Shown in pieces: positions 43,644 through 52,100 of a DNA stretch of 64,000 nt. The notes beneath the pieces were generated by a model. The model was not told where the DNA came from, did no database searches, and saw nothing but the letters and a program-made list of their open reading frames with translations. The DNA comes from CAYRUZ01 sp964427895 (GTDB taxonomy: Bacteria; Patescibacteriota; Gracilibacteria; Peribacterales; Peribacteraceae): NCBI GenBank assembly GCA_964427895.1, contig CAYRUZ010000002.1, positions 1 to 64,000 of the forward strand. The letters are read 5' to 3'. How positions within the stretch are numbered: the first letter of the stretch is position 1; each line of letters opens with the position of its first letter. Both the position numbers and the translations under genes were made by a program.

Positions 43644-43672
43644 GTCTGCACGAGGCGAAACGTGATGTCAAA
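43644..43672 (-). promoter_or_regulatory. Promoter of the candidate small RNA
   Basis: Perfect TTGACA (43667-43672), 17-nt spacer, CAGACT (43644-43649, weak -10 match preceded by TG). Confidence 0.45.
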
Positions 43673-43679
43673 TACATTT

Positions 43680-43714
43680 TCAAAAAGTGGCCGGCGTCCC
43701 AGTGGGACGCCGGC
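43680..43714 (-). terminator. csrA terminator
   Basis: A perfect 11-bp stem GCCGGCGTCCC/GGGACGCCGGC with a 3-nt loop, followed on the minus strand by CACTTTTTG. Confidence 0.8.
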
Positions 43715-43772
43715 TCGAAAGGAGGTTCGACGGACCAAAACGGTCCGACGCGACTGGGGAGACACTCCTCAG

Positions 43773-43970
43773 TCAGAGGGTTGGTTGCGGGGACTCCGTC
43801 CCCTGTTTTGCCGTGTCGTCGGGCGGAAGCAGTTCCGCTCGAAGGATTGGAACATCTTCCGGAGCGTCAATGCCGAGGCTCATCCGAGACCCGTCGATCT
43901 GTGTGACGGTGATCGTAATGTTGCCTCCGACAATGATCTTCTCCCCGACCTTCCGTGTTAACACGAGCAT
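43773..43970 (-). CDS. csrA: Carbon storage regulator CsrA
   Basis: A 65-aa homodimeric RNA-binding protein that represses or stabilises mRNAs by binding GGA in hairpin loops. MLVLTRKVGEKIIVGGNITI at the start and MSLGIDAPEDVPILRAEL hold the key Leu4 and Arg (about 44) positions; a short polar tail follows. The gene has its own promoter, a 68-nt leader and a terminator. GGAGG lies 8 nt before the ATG, inside a hairpin with GGA in the loop, so CsrA probably represses its own translation. Two putative RNA targets lie just downstream. Confidence 0.95.
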   Translation of the reverse strand: MLVLTRKVGEKIIVGGNITITVTQIDGSRMSLGIDAPEDVPILRAELLPPDDTAKQGTESPQPTL

Positions 43971-43973
43971 GTG

Positions 43974-43990
43974 AATGACCTCCAGTCATT
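43974..43990 (-). promoter_or_regulatory. CsrA-binding hairpin covering the csrA Shine-Dalgarno
   Basis: On the minus strand AATGAC-TGGAG-GTCATT forms a 6-bp stem whose 5-nt loop holds GGA. The loop and the first stem bases are the Shine-Dalgarno (GGAGG). This is the ideal CsrA/RsmA target architecture. Confidence 0.75.
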
Positions 43991-44045
43991 TCGCCCCGCT
44001 TTTCAACGCGACAGCTACCATGCCGTCGCCCGTCGGGACCGGGAC

Positions 44046-44074
44046 ATTTTAAAGATGTAGTGTTTGATTGACAA
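44046..44074 (-). promoter_or_regulatory. csrA promoter
   Basis: TTGTCA (44069-44074), 17-nt spacer, TAAAAT (44046-44051). Transcription would start near 44039. Confidence 0.65.
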
Positions 44075-44099
44075 GCCTATAAAGGCCGTTTTATTAGGC
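44075..44099 (-). terminator. Hairpin over the end of the cupredoxin-like gene
   Basis: GCCTAATAAA / TTTATAGGC (one bulge) includes the stop codon of the upstream gene. Weak U-run; may separate this operon from csrA. Confidence 0.35.
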
Positions 44100-45143
44100 C
44101 TGCAGGCTCTTTCGGCAGAACCAGAAGAGCAGTGCGACGCTCACGAGAGTGATCGCCCATGCTTCGGGGCCGGTCTGCGGTACAGTCGTGGTCGTATGTA
44201 CGTACTGCTGCTGCGCGAGCAGCGGCGCGCCGCCGTGGAGCTGCTCGTTTGCAAGCGGCGCGGCGTTCTGCGTCACCGACGGGGAGGACGAGGAAGGACG
44301 GCTGGTTTCCGTGCCAACGACGTGCGGATTCTTGGCGATGCCGGCAATAATCTCGTCTTCGGACGAAGACGAACCTGCCGCATTATGCGGGATGGCGAAC
44401 GTATCGTCTCCGGTGGAGAGGATCACCGAGCGGGAAGACGAGCTATTCGCAACGCCGATGACGCTGCCGGATGCTTGAAGCTTGCTGCTGGCGCTGCTCT
44501 GCTGCTGAGAGGCGCTGGACGTGCTGCTCACGCTCGCTGCGGAAACAACCGACGTCGCGGAAGACGTCGCCGATGCGACCGATGCAGCGGAGGCGATGGA
44601 GGAATCCGTGCTTGTGGAACTCATCGTTTCGCCAGAACCTGTTGCGGCGATTTTCTTGGTGATGGTGATCTTGCCGAGCACTGCGGCGCCGTTGTCGTCA
44701 TCCGTGTAGGAGTAACTGCCAACGTCGGCATCTTCGGCCACGACGATCGTCGCCGATGATCCGCTCTTGATGGCGAGCTTCGTCATTGCACCGCTCGCGG
44801 TGAGAAGATCACTGGAGATGGTGCGCGTGACGGTGTCCGTGTTCTTCCAGGTGATGGGCTGGCCTTGCTGGATGGAGAAGTTCTTCGGCGATGCGCCTGC
44901 TGCCGTGATGCGGACGATGACGGGAACGGGGGCGACTTGCGCGGAGAAGTTTCCGAGAGATTGAACGACGCCGAATCCGATGGCGATGACGCCGAGGATG
45001 CCCAGGATGGCGGCCGGACGGCGGGACCCCTGGGGGACGGCGATCGACACCCGAGTCGCCTCGGATCTCTTCTGCACCGTGCGGCGCGGCTGTTGCTGCT
45101 CGCCGCCGTCGGTGGCGTCCCAATGAGGATGGATCGTCGTCAT
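44094..45143 (-). CDS. Surface protein with a cupredoxin-like domain, Ser-rich stalk and VPQTG sorting-like end
   Basis: 349 aa. A cytoplasmic basic start, one membrane helix (about 42-62), a cupredoxin-like beta domain (about 70-155; FSIQQGQPITWKNTDTVTRT, DVGSYSYTDDDNG), a long Ser/Ala/Thr-rich region and a C-terminus with TTVPQTGPEAWAI, a hydrophobic helix and CRKS. The copper ligands of true cupredoxins (His, Cys, His) are missing, so metal binding is unlikely. The VPQTG-helix-basic tail looks like a sortase signal; a sortase gene lies at 61-62 kb. Its start overlaps the cohesin gene stop by 4 bases (ATGA). Confidence 0.7.
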   Translation of the reverse strand: MTTIHPHWDATDGGEQQQPRRTVQKRSEATRVSIAVPQGSRRPAAILGILGVIAIGFGVVQSLGNFSAQVAPVPVIVRITAAGASPKNFSIQQGQPITWKNTDTVTRTISSDLLTASGAMTKLAIKSGSSATIVVAEDADVGSYSYTDDDNGAAVLGKITITKKIAATGSGETMSSTSTDSSIASAASVASATSSATSVVSAASVSSTSSASQQQSSASSKLQASGSVIGVANSSSSRSVILSTGDDTFAIPHNAAGSSSSEDEIIAGIAKNPHVVGTETSRPSSSSPSVTQNAAPLANEQLHGGAPLLAQQQYVHTTTTVPQTGPEAWAITLVSVALLFWFCRKSLQA

Positions 45144-46639
45144 AAAGAAGTGGAAGTGACGAGAAGTTGGCGGCGGAACGCGAAGATCGTTCCGATCACC
45201 GCGGAGGCAAGAAGCAGCATCGCGAGCGTGGTCGACGTGCCGCTATTCGCGGTCTTCGTCGAATTGTTGTAGGAACCGTTGGTCGGCGTCACGCCTGGAT
45301 GTGCGAATGCGACCTTCGTCGGCGTGACCGTGCCTGTGAAGGGTGCGGGGGCGGACGAAGAGGACGAGGGGGGGCTCACCGAACCGCCGTCGAGCGGGCT
45401 CGTCGACGTGGAAGGATTGCCGATCTGTACCGAGACTTCCTGGCTGTAATCCGATTCCGTGCCGTTCGCACCGACTCCGCGCAGGGCGAAGTAGTACGTC
45501 AGGTTCTGCGGGAGGTTGCGGATGGTGGTGTTGGTGGTGGCCTTATCGAGCGTGCGGCGCTGGATGTACTGGCCGGAAACCGTGCCGTAGTACAGGTTGT
45601 AGGCGGTGATCTGGCTCGACGTCAGCGTATCCCAGGAGAGGTAGGCGGACGTCCCTTCGGTTCCGACTCGGACGTTCTGCACCTGCTGCTGCGAGACCGG
45701 CACGTTCGTGCTGGATACGGACGAGGAGAAGTTCAGGCTGGAGCGCGAAGAGCTGGAGCTCGTGCTGGACGAGCTGGAGTTGGAGGACGAAGAGGAACTT
45801 GTGCTGGAAGAGCTCGAACTCGTGCTGCTCGATGAGACGCTGGAGCTCTTGGAAGAGTTGGAACTGCTGCTGGAGGACGGGACGGACACGGTTCCGCCGA
45901 AGACGGACGATTGCGACGCCGCGCTCGATACCTTCGAGGAAGCTGCGCTAGAGGCGGGTGCGGAAGATGCACTACTGACCGTGACCGAATCCGTAAAGCG
46001 GATGACGAGCGATCCCAGCGGGGAAGACAGGACGTTCTTTTCCGAGGAACTCGTGCCCGAAACGGCGACCGTGTGCTTCTTTGGATCGTCGCCCACGTCG
46101 TAGAAGCTCAGAACCGTGCTGGAGCCGTCGGTTTCGATCACTTTCAGGCGGATGCGCGCGACGGTGATGCTCGTGCCCTTCTGTGCGCTGGATGCGCTGG
46201 CGCCGATCTTGATGTAGGCCTGCTGCGGCGAAAAGTCGGCTTCGCCCGGCGTTACGGTCGGGAAAGACTCGCTGATCTGGACGGACGATCCGGAGAGGAC
46301 CGTGGGGTCATAGGCGATCCAAGCGCGTACGCGGTTGATCGATTCGGCATCCGGGTTCTGCAGTACGAGCGCGATATCAAGCGTGTCGCCCTTTTTCACG
46401 ACTGCCGTCTCCTGCGTAAGGGGGTCGCGGACGGTGAACGGCTTGCACGCATCGCTGCCGATGAGCAGGGGTGCGTCCGGCAAAGGACCGCCGAAGCCGG
46501 AAGACGACGATGAGGCGGCTTCGCAGGCGTTGCGGAAGAGGTACGTCGCCTTGCCTGCGCCAAGCGCGGTCTGCGGCAGGGAGAGGGCGAGCACCAAGAT
46601 CGCGCTCTGCGCGGCGATGAGTCGGTTGCGCAGCATCAT
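45140..46639 (-). CDS. Cohesin-like surface protein with polyserine stalk and FN3 domain
   Basis: 499 aa. A signal peptide (about 1-28), a beta domain (about 65-215) with cohesin features (VVKKGDTLDIALVLQNPDAE, RAWIAYDPTVLSG, ITVARIRLKVIE), a polyserine linker (about 220-315), a fibronectin type III domain (about 320-402; AYLSWDTLTSSQITAYNLYY, YYFALRGVGANG), a Pro/Ser linker and a C-terminal membrane helix with basic tail. Cohesins bind dockerins in a calcium-dependent way, and the gene directly upstream encodes a dockerin. Both neighbours overlap it by 4 bases. Confidence 0.75.
   Translation of the reverse strand: MMLRNRLIAAQSAILVLALSLPQTALGAGKATYLFRNACEAASSSSSGFGGPLPDAPLLIGSDACKPFTVRDPLTQETAVVKKGDTLDIALVLQNPDAESINRVRAWIAYDPTVLSGSSVQISESFPTVTPGEADFSPQQAYIKIGASASSAQKGTSITVARIRLKVIETDGSSTVLSFYDVGDDPKKHTVAVSGTSSSEKNVLSSPLGSLVIRFTDSVTVSSASSAPASSAASSKVSSAASQSSVFGGTVSVPSSSSSSNSSKSSSVSSSSTSSSSSSTSSSSSSNSSSSSTSSSSSRSSLNFSSSVSSTNVPVSQQQVQNVRVGTEGTSAYLSWDTLTSSQITAYNLYYGTVSGQYIQRRTLDKATTNTTIRNLPQNLTYYFALRGVGANGTESDYSQEVSVQIGNPSTSTSPLDGGSVSPPSSSSSAPAPFTGTVTPTKVAFAHPGVTPTNGSYNNSTKTANSGTSTTLAMLLLASAVIGTIFAFRRQLLVTSTSL
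45715..45995 (-). repeat. Low-complexity serine-codon tract
   Basis: Codes for the polyserine stalk of the cohesin-like protein. Mixed AGC/TCC/TCG/AGT codons rather than one tandem repeat, so the selection appears to be on protein composition. Confidence 0.7.
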
Positions 46640-46965
46640 TGTGCGGGAGAGAGGAGGTGGAGAATCGCGAGTGCGTCGCTTACCGTGATGAATCCATCGG
46701 CGTTGGGGTCTGCTTTGCGTTGTTCGGGGGTGGCCGTCTTGTAGGCTTCGGCGATCTCCAGGGCGACGATTGCGTCGTTGATGGTGAGTTCACCGTTGCC
46801 GTCCAGGTCACCGGTGGATGCTTCCGTCGCATGCAGCGATCCGATGGCGGTGAGTCCGCCTGCGGTCTGCAATCCGATACTGAAGAAGACGATGGCGGTG
46901 AGTCCTCCGGCGATCATCACGCCGGGTGAGACGCGGGCCTGCGGGGTCTTTTTGTGTGTTGGCAT
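46636..46965 (-). CDS. Membrane-anchored dockerin protein
   Basis: 109 aa. One membrane helix (about 15-40), then a type I dockerin: DLDGNGELTINDAIVALEIA and DPNADGFITVSDALAILHLL are the two calcium-binding loop-helix repeats. Dockerins pair with cohesins, and the next two genes, overlapping, encode a cohesin-like and a cupredoxin-like surface protein. ATG 46965 is chosen because TATACT (46974-46979) ends 8 nt before it; the GGAGG in between is too close to the start codon to act as a ribosome binding site. Confidence 0.85.
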   Translation of the reverse strand: MPTHKKTPQARVSPGVMIAGGLTAIVFFSIGLQTAGGLTAIGSLHATEASTGDLDGNGELTINDAIVALEIAEAYKTATPEQRKADPNADGFITVSDALAILHLLSPAQ

Positions 46966-46973
46966 TTCCTCCA

Positions 46974-47002
46974 AGTATACGACAAAACGGCTTTCTCCTC
47001 AA
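46974..47002 (-). promoter_or_regulatory. Promoter of the dockerin-cohesin operon
   Basis: TTGAGG (46997-47002), 17-nt spacer, TATACT (46974-46979). Confidence 0.65.
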
Positions 47003-47094
47003 CGGCGCAGGCATTGACGTACTATAAGATAGTGTCTGAATACTAAATTGATTCATCGCTTCCGTAGGGGCTGTCCGCTGCGTATTGTTGGGGC

Positions 47095-48063
47095 GTGACC
47101 CAGATCTACCTCTTCACCGGCGACAATACGTACGCTCTGCGCCAGGAGGTTCGTCGGTGGTCCCGTCAGTTCGCGCAGAAGCACGGCGCGGAGAACCTTT
47201 TGGTGCGCGACGGGGCGAAACTGACCGCGAAGGAGCTGCTCGACGAGGTGGCGGTGATGCCGTTCCTGTCCGAACATCGGCTCGTCTTCGTGGACGGGGT
47301 GCCGTCCTTTACCAAAGAGCAGGCGCAGATGGTGAAGGAGCAGATCCACCCCGCGGTTCTGCTCGTCTTCATCGACGATCCTGCCAAACGCAAAGCGGCG
47401 GGAAAACGCACGGTGGCCAAAGACGTCGTGAAGATCGCGGACGAGACGAAGGACTTCCCGGCCCTCAATCCGCGGTCATTGCAGACGTGGATCGTCGATA
47501 CGGCTCGCGCACAGGGGGCGACCCTCGCGCCTTCGGCCGTCGCCGCGCTCATCGAACTCTGTGGATCGGAGCAAGACATGCTCGCGACCGAAATCGATAA
47601 GTTGGCCCTGTACAAGCCCAGCGGCGAAGTAACGCGTACGGACGTCGAAGACGTGGTCGCCCCCTCGGAAGAGGGCATCATCTGGAAGATCACCGACCAC
47701 ATTTCCGCCGGCAACGCGAAGCAGGCGGCGATCGACGCACGGCGGTATATCGAAAGGGGAGGGGAGCCGCACGCGCTTTGGGCCGTGCTCCTTGGATTCG
47801 TGAAGAACGTGGCGATCGTGTATGCGGCCCTGCAATCCGGCGCTTCGACCGCCCCCCAGGTGGCCGCAAAGACCGGCATGAGCCCGTATGCCTTGCGGAC
47901 GCTCGTTCCCTTCGCCCAGCGCATCGATGAGCGGCGCATGGAAACCCTGCTGGATCGGGCCGTTCAGGCGGATATCGATTTGAAGTCGGGCGGCGTACGC
48001 GCCACAGATGAATGGCCCGGCGAATTGGAGGCCCTCATCGATTGGATCATCCTCTCGGCTTAA
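47095..48063 (+). CDS. holA: DNA polymerase III delta subunit
   Basis: A 322-aa clamp-loader subunit that opens the beta clamp. IYLFTGDNTYALRQEVRRW at the start, LSEHRLVFVDGVPSF, LLVFIDDPAKRKA and the C-terminal helical collar (RRYIERGGEPHALWAVLLGF) fit the HolA family. GTG 47095 has TATTGT (47083-47088) 6 nt upstream and no Shine-Dalgarno. Its stop overlaps that of the convergent small gene by 4 bases. Confidence 0.92.
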   Translation: MTQIYLFTGDNTYALRQEVRRWSRQFAQKHGAENLLVRDGAKLTAKELLDEVAVMPFLSEHRLVFVDGVPSFTKEQAQMVKEQIHPAVLLVFIDDPAKRKAAGKRTVAKDVVKIADETKDFPALNPRSLQTWIVDTARAQGATLAPSAVAALIELCGSEQDMLATEIDKLALYKPSGEVTRTDVEDVVAPSEEGIIWKITDHISAGNAKQAAIDARRYIERGGEPHALWAVLLGFVKNVAIVYAALQSGASTAPQVAAKTGMSPYALRTLVPFAQRIDERRMETLLDRAVQADIDLKSGGVRATDEWPGELEALIDWIILSA

Positions 48064-48470
48064 GCCTCGTTGATCTTGTTCAGTAGATCCTCGGCGCTCT
48101 GGTCCTCGTTGGCTTTTGCGGCGTTTTCCGCTTGAGAACGCTCCTCGCTCTTGCGGCGGCGGTCTTCCTCGACGCGGCGGATGAATTCCTCTTGGCCCAC
48201 GTCGGCGATTTGCTGGCCGTATTTTGCATCAATGGCAGCGAGCTGCTGACGTTCGTTCGTGAGGATATCGCGGAGATTCTGCAGCTGCTCCGGCGTCATG
48301 ATCGGCAAAATGTTGAGCCAGTACTGCCTCTCCTCGTCGTTCATGCTTTCCGAATGCAGAATCAGCTCCACCAAATCGGGGAAGCGCGACTGGATATCGG
48401 GCGGCACGACGACATTGCCTGCTCCGCCCGTCGCTGCGGAATTCTGCTGTGGCTGAGCGGGATCGGTCAT
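48060..48470 (-). CDS. Unknown acidic helical protein (136 aa)
   Basis: No family recognised. Pro/Gln-rich start, then a long amphipathic region (NDEERQYWLNILPIMTPEQL, RRVEEDRRRKSEERSQAENA) that looks coiled-coil. It follows greA by 13 bases and is probably cotranscribed with it, so a link to transcription is possible but unproved. Confidence 0.55.
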   Translation of the reverse strand: MTDPAQPQQNSAATGGAGNVVVPPDIQSRFPDLVELILHSESMNDEERQYWLNILPIMTPEQLQNLRDILTNERQQLAAIDAKYGQQIADVGQEEFIRRVEEDRRRKSEERSQAENAAKANEDQSAEDLLNKINEA

Positions 48471-48483
48471 GCGTGGGTGGAAG

Positions 48484-49068
48484 TTACGCGACTTTCAACA
48501 CGTCGTACTCCACGGTACCCGACGGAGTGGCGATGCGCACGGTGTCTCCCTTGCGGCACGAGAGCAATGCCTTTCCGATGGGCGATTCGTTGCTGATCTT
48601 GTGCTCGAACGGATCGGCTTCGGTGGCACCCACGATGGTATACGTCTCGGGCTCCGAGCTGCCGCGCGTGCCCTGGACGGTAACGGTCGAGCCGATGGTC
48701 ACTTCTTTGCCCGTAGTGGTCTTCTTCTCGGAAATGATTTTCGCGCTCTTGATCTTCTCCTCGAGTTCGAGGATGCGTCCTTCGACGAAGGCCTGCTCGT
48801 TCTTTGCCTCTTCGTACTCGGAGTTTTCCGAAAGGTCTCCGTACGAGATGGCTTCCTTAAGACGCTGTGCCACTTCCTTGCGGCGCACGTTCTTGAGATG
48901 GTCCAACTCATCCTTCAGCTTCTTGAGACCTTCCTTGGTCACGAGGGTTTCCTCGGAGCCGAAGTCCTGCGCCGAAGTGTCGTCGCCTGTGCCGGCATCG
49001 CCCATCGAAGAGCCTGCCATGCCGTCATCGTCCCCCATGGGATCGATCGTATCGTCGTCGTTCAACAT
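48484..49068 (-). CDS. greA: Transcription elongation factor GreA with acidic N-terminal extension
   Basis: 194 aa. The coiled-coil domain has YGDLSENSEYEEAKNEQAFV with the acidic tip residues that enter the RNA polymerase secondary channel and stimulate RNA cleavage; the C-terminal FKBP-like domain has GSTVTVQGTRG and ISNESPIGKALLSCRKGDTV. About 36 extra residues at the N-terminus are Asp/Gly/Met-rich (DDDTIDPMGDDDG), not usual for GreA. ATG 49068 is the start: TATACT (49078-49083) ends 9 nt before it; a later start would remove the extension but lacks a signal. Confidence 0.93.
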   Translation of the reverse strand: MLNDDDTIDPMGDDDGMAGSSMGDAGTGDDTSAQDFGSEETLVTKEGLKKLKDELDHLKNVRRKEVAQRLKEAISYGDLSENSEYEEAKNEQAFVEGRILELEEKIKSAKIISEKKTTTGKEVTIGSTVTVQGTRGSSEPETYTIVGATEADPFEHKISNESPIGKALLSCRKGDTVRIATPSGTVEYDVLKVA

Positions 49069-49134
49069 AGTGCAGGCAGTATAGGCACCCGCAGAGGGGG
49101 GCGCAATGCGAGTATGAAGGCGCTTTCGCCCCGT

Positions 49135-52100
49135 TCAGGCCGTCAAAAGCTGCGGCCAGGGCTCGATCGGGAGCTCTTCTACCTTCTCCTCCGTCAGGGC
49201 CACGACCAGGCGCTTTGCGAGCTGGACGTTGGTGATGAGGGGAATGCCGCGGTCCACGGCAAGGCGGCGGATGTGGTAGCCGTCGGTCAATTCGACGCCG
49301 CTGTCGTGCGTCGGAACGTTTATCACAAGGTCGATGCGGCGATTCTCCAAATACTCACGGATGTTCGGCGAGCGCGGCTCGGAAAGCTTGTACAGCTGGG
49401 CGCACGGAATATCGCGGGCCTTGATGAATTCGTGCGTGTTCAGCGTGGCGAAGAGTGAAAAGCCGGCTTGGTGCAGCTGCAAGATGGCGGGCAGAAGCTC
49501 CACCTTGTCCTCCAGCCGGCCGATGGTAAGCAGGACGCTCTTCTGCGGAAGCTTGAATCCGACCGAGAGCATGGAGGTAAGCAGTGCCTGTTCGGCGTTC
49601 TGTCCGAAGCAGCCGACTTCTCCCGTGCTGCGCATCTCCACGCCCAGGCGCGGGTCTGCTCCGGCGAGACGACTGAAGCTGAACTGCGCGGCTTTCACTG
49701 CCACGTGATCGAGGTCGACCGTTTGGTAGCGCTGTCCCATCGGTGCTGTACCCAGGAGCGCCTGCGTCGCGAGCGTTGCGAAATTCGTCCCCGTCACTTT
49801 GCTGGCGAACGGGAAGCTGCGGCTGGCGCGCAGATTGCACTCGATCACTTTGAGGCGGTTGTTCTTCGCGAGGAGCTGAATGTTGAACGGACCGGAAATG
49901 CGCAGGGCCCGCACGATCTGCTTCGCGATCAATTTGAGACGGCGCAGCGTTTCGATGTTGACGCGCTGCGGCGGCAGCACGATGGTTGCGTCCCCGGAAT
50001 GCACGCCGGCGTTCTCGATGTGTTCACCGACAGCGTACAAGAGAAGTTTGCCGTCCTGGGCGACGCCGTCGAACTCGATTTCCTTCGCGTTCTCCTCAAA
50101 TTTTGAAATCACGACCGGTGCGTCGCTGCTCACGCGCGTCGCGTTCTGCAGGTATGCGTGCAAGTCTCCGTGCGATCGAGCGACCGACATCGCGGCGCCG
50201 GAGAGCACGTAGCTCGGGCGGACGATGACGGGGTATCCCACCGTTTCAGCAAACGCCGTTGCCGACGATGCGTCGGTGAATTCCTTCCATTCCGGTTGAT
50301 CGACGTGCAGCTCGTCGAGGAGCGCGCTGAACTTGTGCCGGTCCTCCGCGCGGTCGATGTCCTTCGGGTCCGTGCCGAGAATCGGCATGCCAGCACGCGC
50401 GAGCTTGGGGCACAGGGTGTTCGGGATTTGCCCGCCCATGGAGACCACGGTTCCTTTTGGGCGGAGAAGATCTGAGATGTCGCGGACGCGCTCTTCGGTG
50501 AGTTCCTCGAAGAAGAGTGCGTCGCATTCGTCGTAATCGGTGCTTACCGTTTCCGGATTGCTGTTGATCATCGCCACCTCATGGCCGGAACGCTGCAGCT
50601 CTTTCGCCGTTTGTACGCAGCACCAATCGAACTCGACGGATGATCCGATGGAGTACGGTCCGCCGCCGAGCACCATCACGCGCTGATCGTTCGGAGCGAA
50701 TGTGACGTCATGCTCCTTTCCGTTGTAGGTCAGGTAGAGGTAGTTCGTGTGCGAAGGAAATTCCGCCGCGAGCGTGTCGATCTGCTTCACGATCGGCGTG
50801 ATGCCGTGTTCCAGGCGCACGGCGCGGACGTCTTGCGCGTCGATGGCGGCGATGTGCGCGATGCCTTCGTCCGAGAACCCGGCTTTCTTGAGCGCGAGCA
50901 GCAACTCTGCCGAGAGGGGATTTGCGCGGCGCTGGAAGAGCACTTTCGCGAGGTTTCCGCAGTGCTGGATGCGCTGGAGGAACCACTTGTCGATGCCGGT
51001 GGCCGCATTGATCTGCTCCGGCGTGTGGTCGCGTTGCAATGCTTCGGCGACCGCGAACATGCGTCGCGGCGTGGGACGACGGATTTCCGCGTCGATGTCC
51101 TCGACGGCGAAGGGGACGGGATACAAGCCGTCCGCACCGATGTTGAGCATGCGCATCGCTTTCTGCAGGGCTTCCTCGAAACTGCGGCCGATGGCCATCA
51201 CTTCGCCGACGGATTTCATCTCGCTCGTCACTTCATCCGACACGTGGTGGAATTTCTGCAGATCCCACCGTGGGACTTTCACTGCGACGTAATCGAGCGA
51301 CGGTTCGAAATCCGCGCACGTTACCTGCGTGATCGAGTTCTTCAACTCAGGGAGCGTGTAGCCGAGTGCCAATTTCGCCGCGACGAACGCGAGCGGATAG
51401 CCGGTTGCCTTGGATGCCAGCGCCGAGCTGCGGCTGAGACGCGCATTCACCTCGATGACGCGGTATGCACGGGACTTGGGATCGAGCGCGTACTGAATAT
51501 TGCACTCGCCGACGATCCCCATATGGCGGATCACTTTGAGTGCGAGATTGCGCAGCATCTGATATTCGTCGTTGTTGAGCGTCTGGCTGGGCGCGACGAC
51601 GATCGATTCGCCCGTGTGGATTCCAAGCGGGTCGACGTTCTCCATGTTGCAGACCGTGATGCAGTTGTCGGCGTTGTCGCGCACGACCTCGTATTCGATC
51701 TCTTTCCATCCGGTCAGATCCTCTTCCACGAGGATGAGATCGGACTCGACGAATGCTTTCTGGGCCAGCGTGTGGAGTTCGGTCGCCGTCTTCGCGCGTC
51801 CACTGCCTTTGCCGCCGAGTGCGAACGACGCACGGACGATGACGGGGAAGCCCAGCTCCTTCGCGGCCGCTTCGGCCTCCTCCATCGTCGTGCACGAAAA
51901 GGAACGGGGGACATCGACGCCGATGGAGCGCAGTTCTTCGTTAAAGAGGCGGCGGTCTTCCGTCTTGCGCACGCTTTCTATCGGCGTGCCGAGCAGGCGT
52001 ACCGCATGTTTCTTCAAAATGCCTTGATCGGAAAGGGCGAGGCCGCAGTTGAGCGCGGTCTGGCCGCCGAAGCTGACGGAGATCGATTGGGGTTTCTCCT

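Larger units (their letters stand above)
43220..43772 (-). other. 553-base gap with hairpins, an ncRNA-like unit and a long leader
   Basis: No convincing coding region. In minus-strand order it holds the csrA terminator (43714-43680), a TTGACA promoter (43672-43644), a folded segment ending in a strong terminator (43529-43500), a 14-bp hairpin (43465-43425) and a 200-nt stretch with eight GGA triplets leading to the Shine-Dalgarno of the unknown gene. A 112-codon frame beginning at 43373 just after AGGAG overlaps the unknown gene out of frame and is judged doubtful. Confidence 0.5.

Noticed and set aside
43553..43765. 70-codon minus-strand frame between csrA and the unknown gene
   Set aside because: It runs through the csrA terminator hairpin, has no start signal and overlaps the folded RNA unit.
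45715..45995. Possible DNA tandem repeat or CRISPR-like array
   Set aside because: The repetition is serine codons in a protein linker with mixed codons and no spacers.
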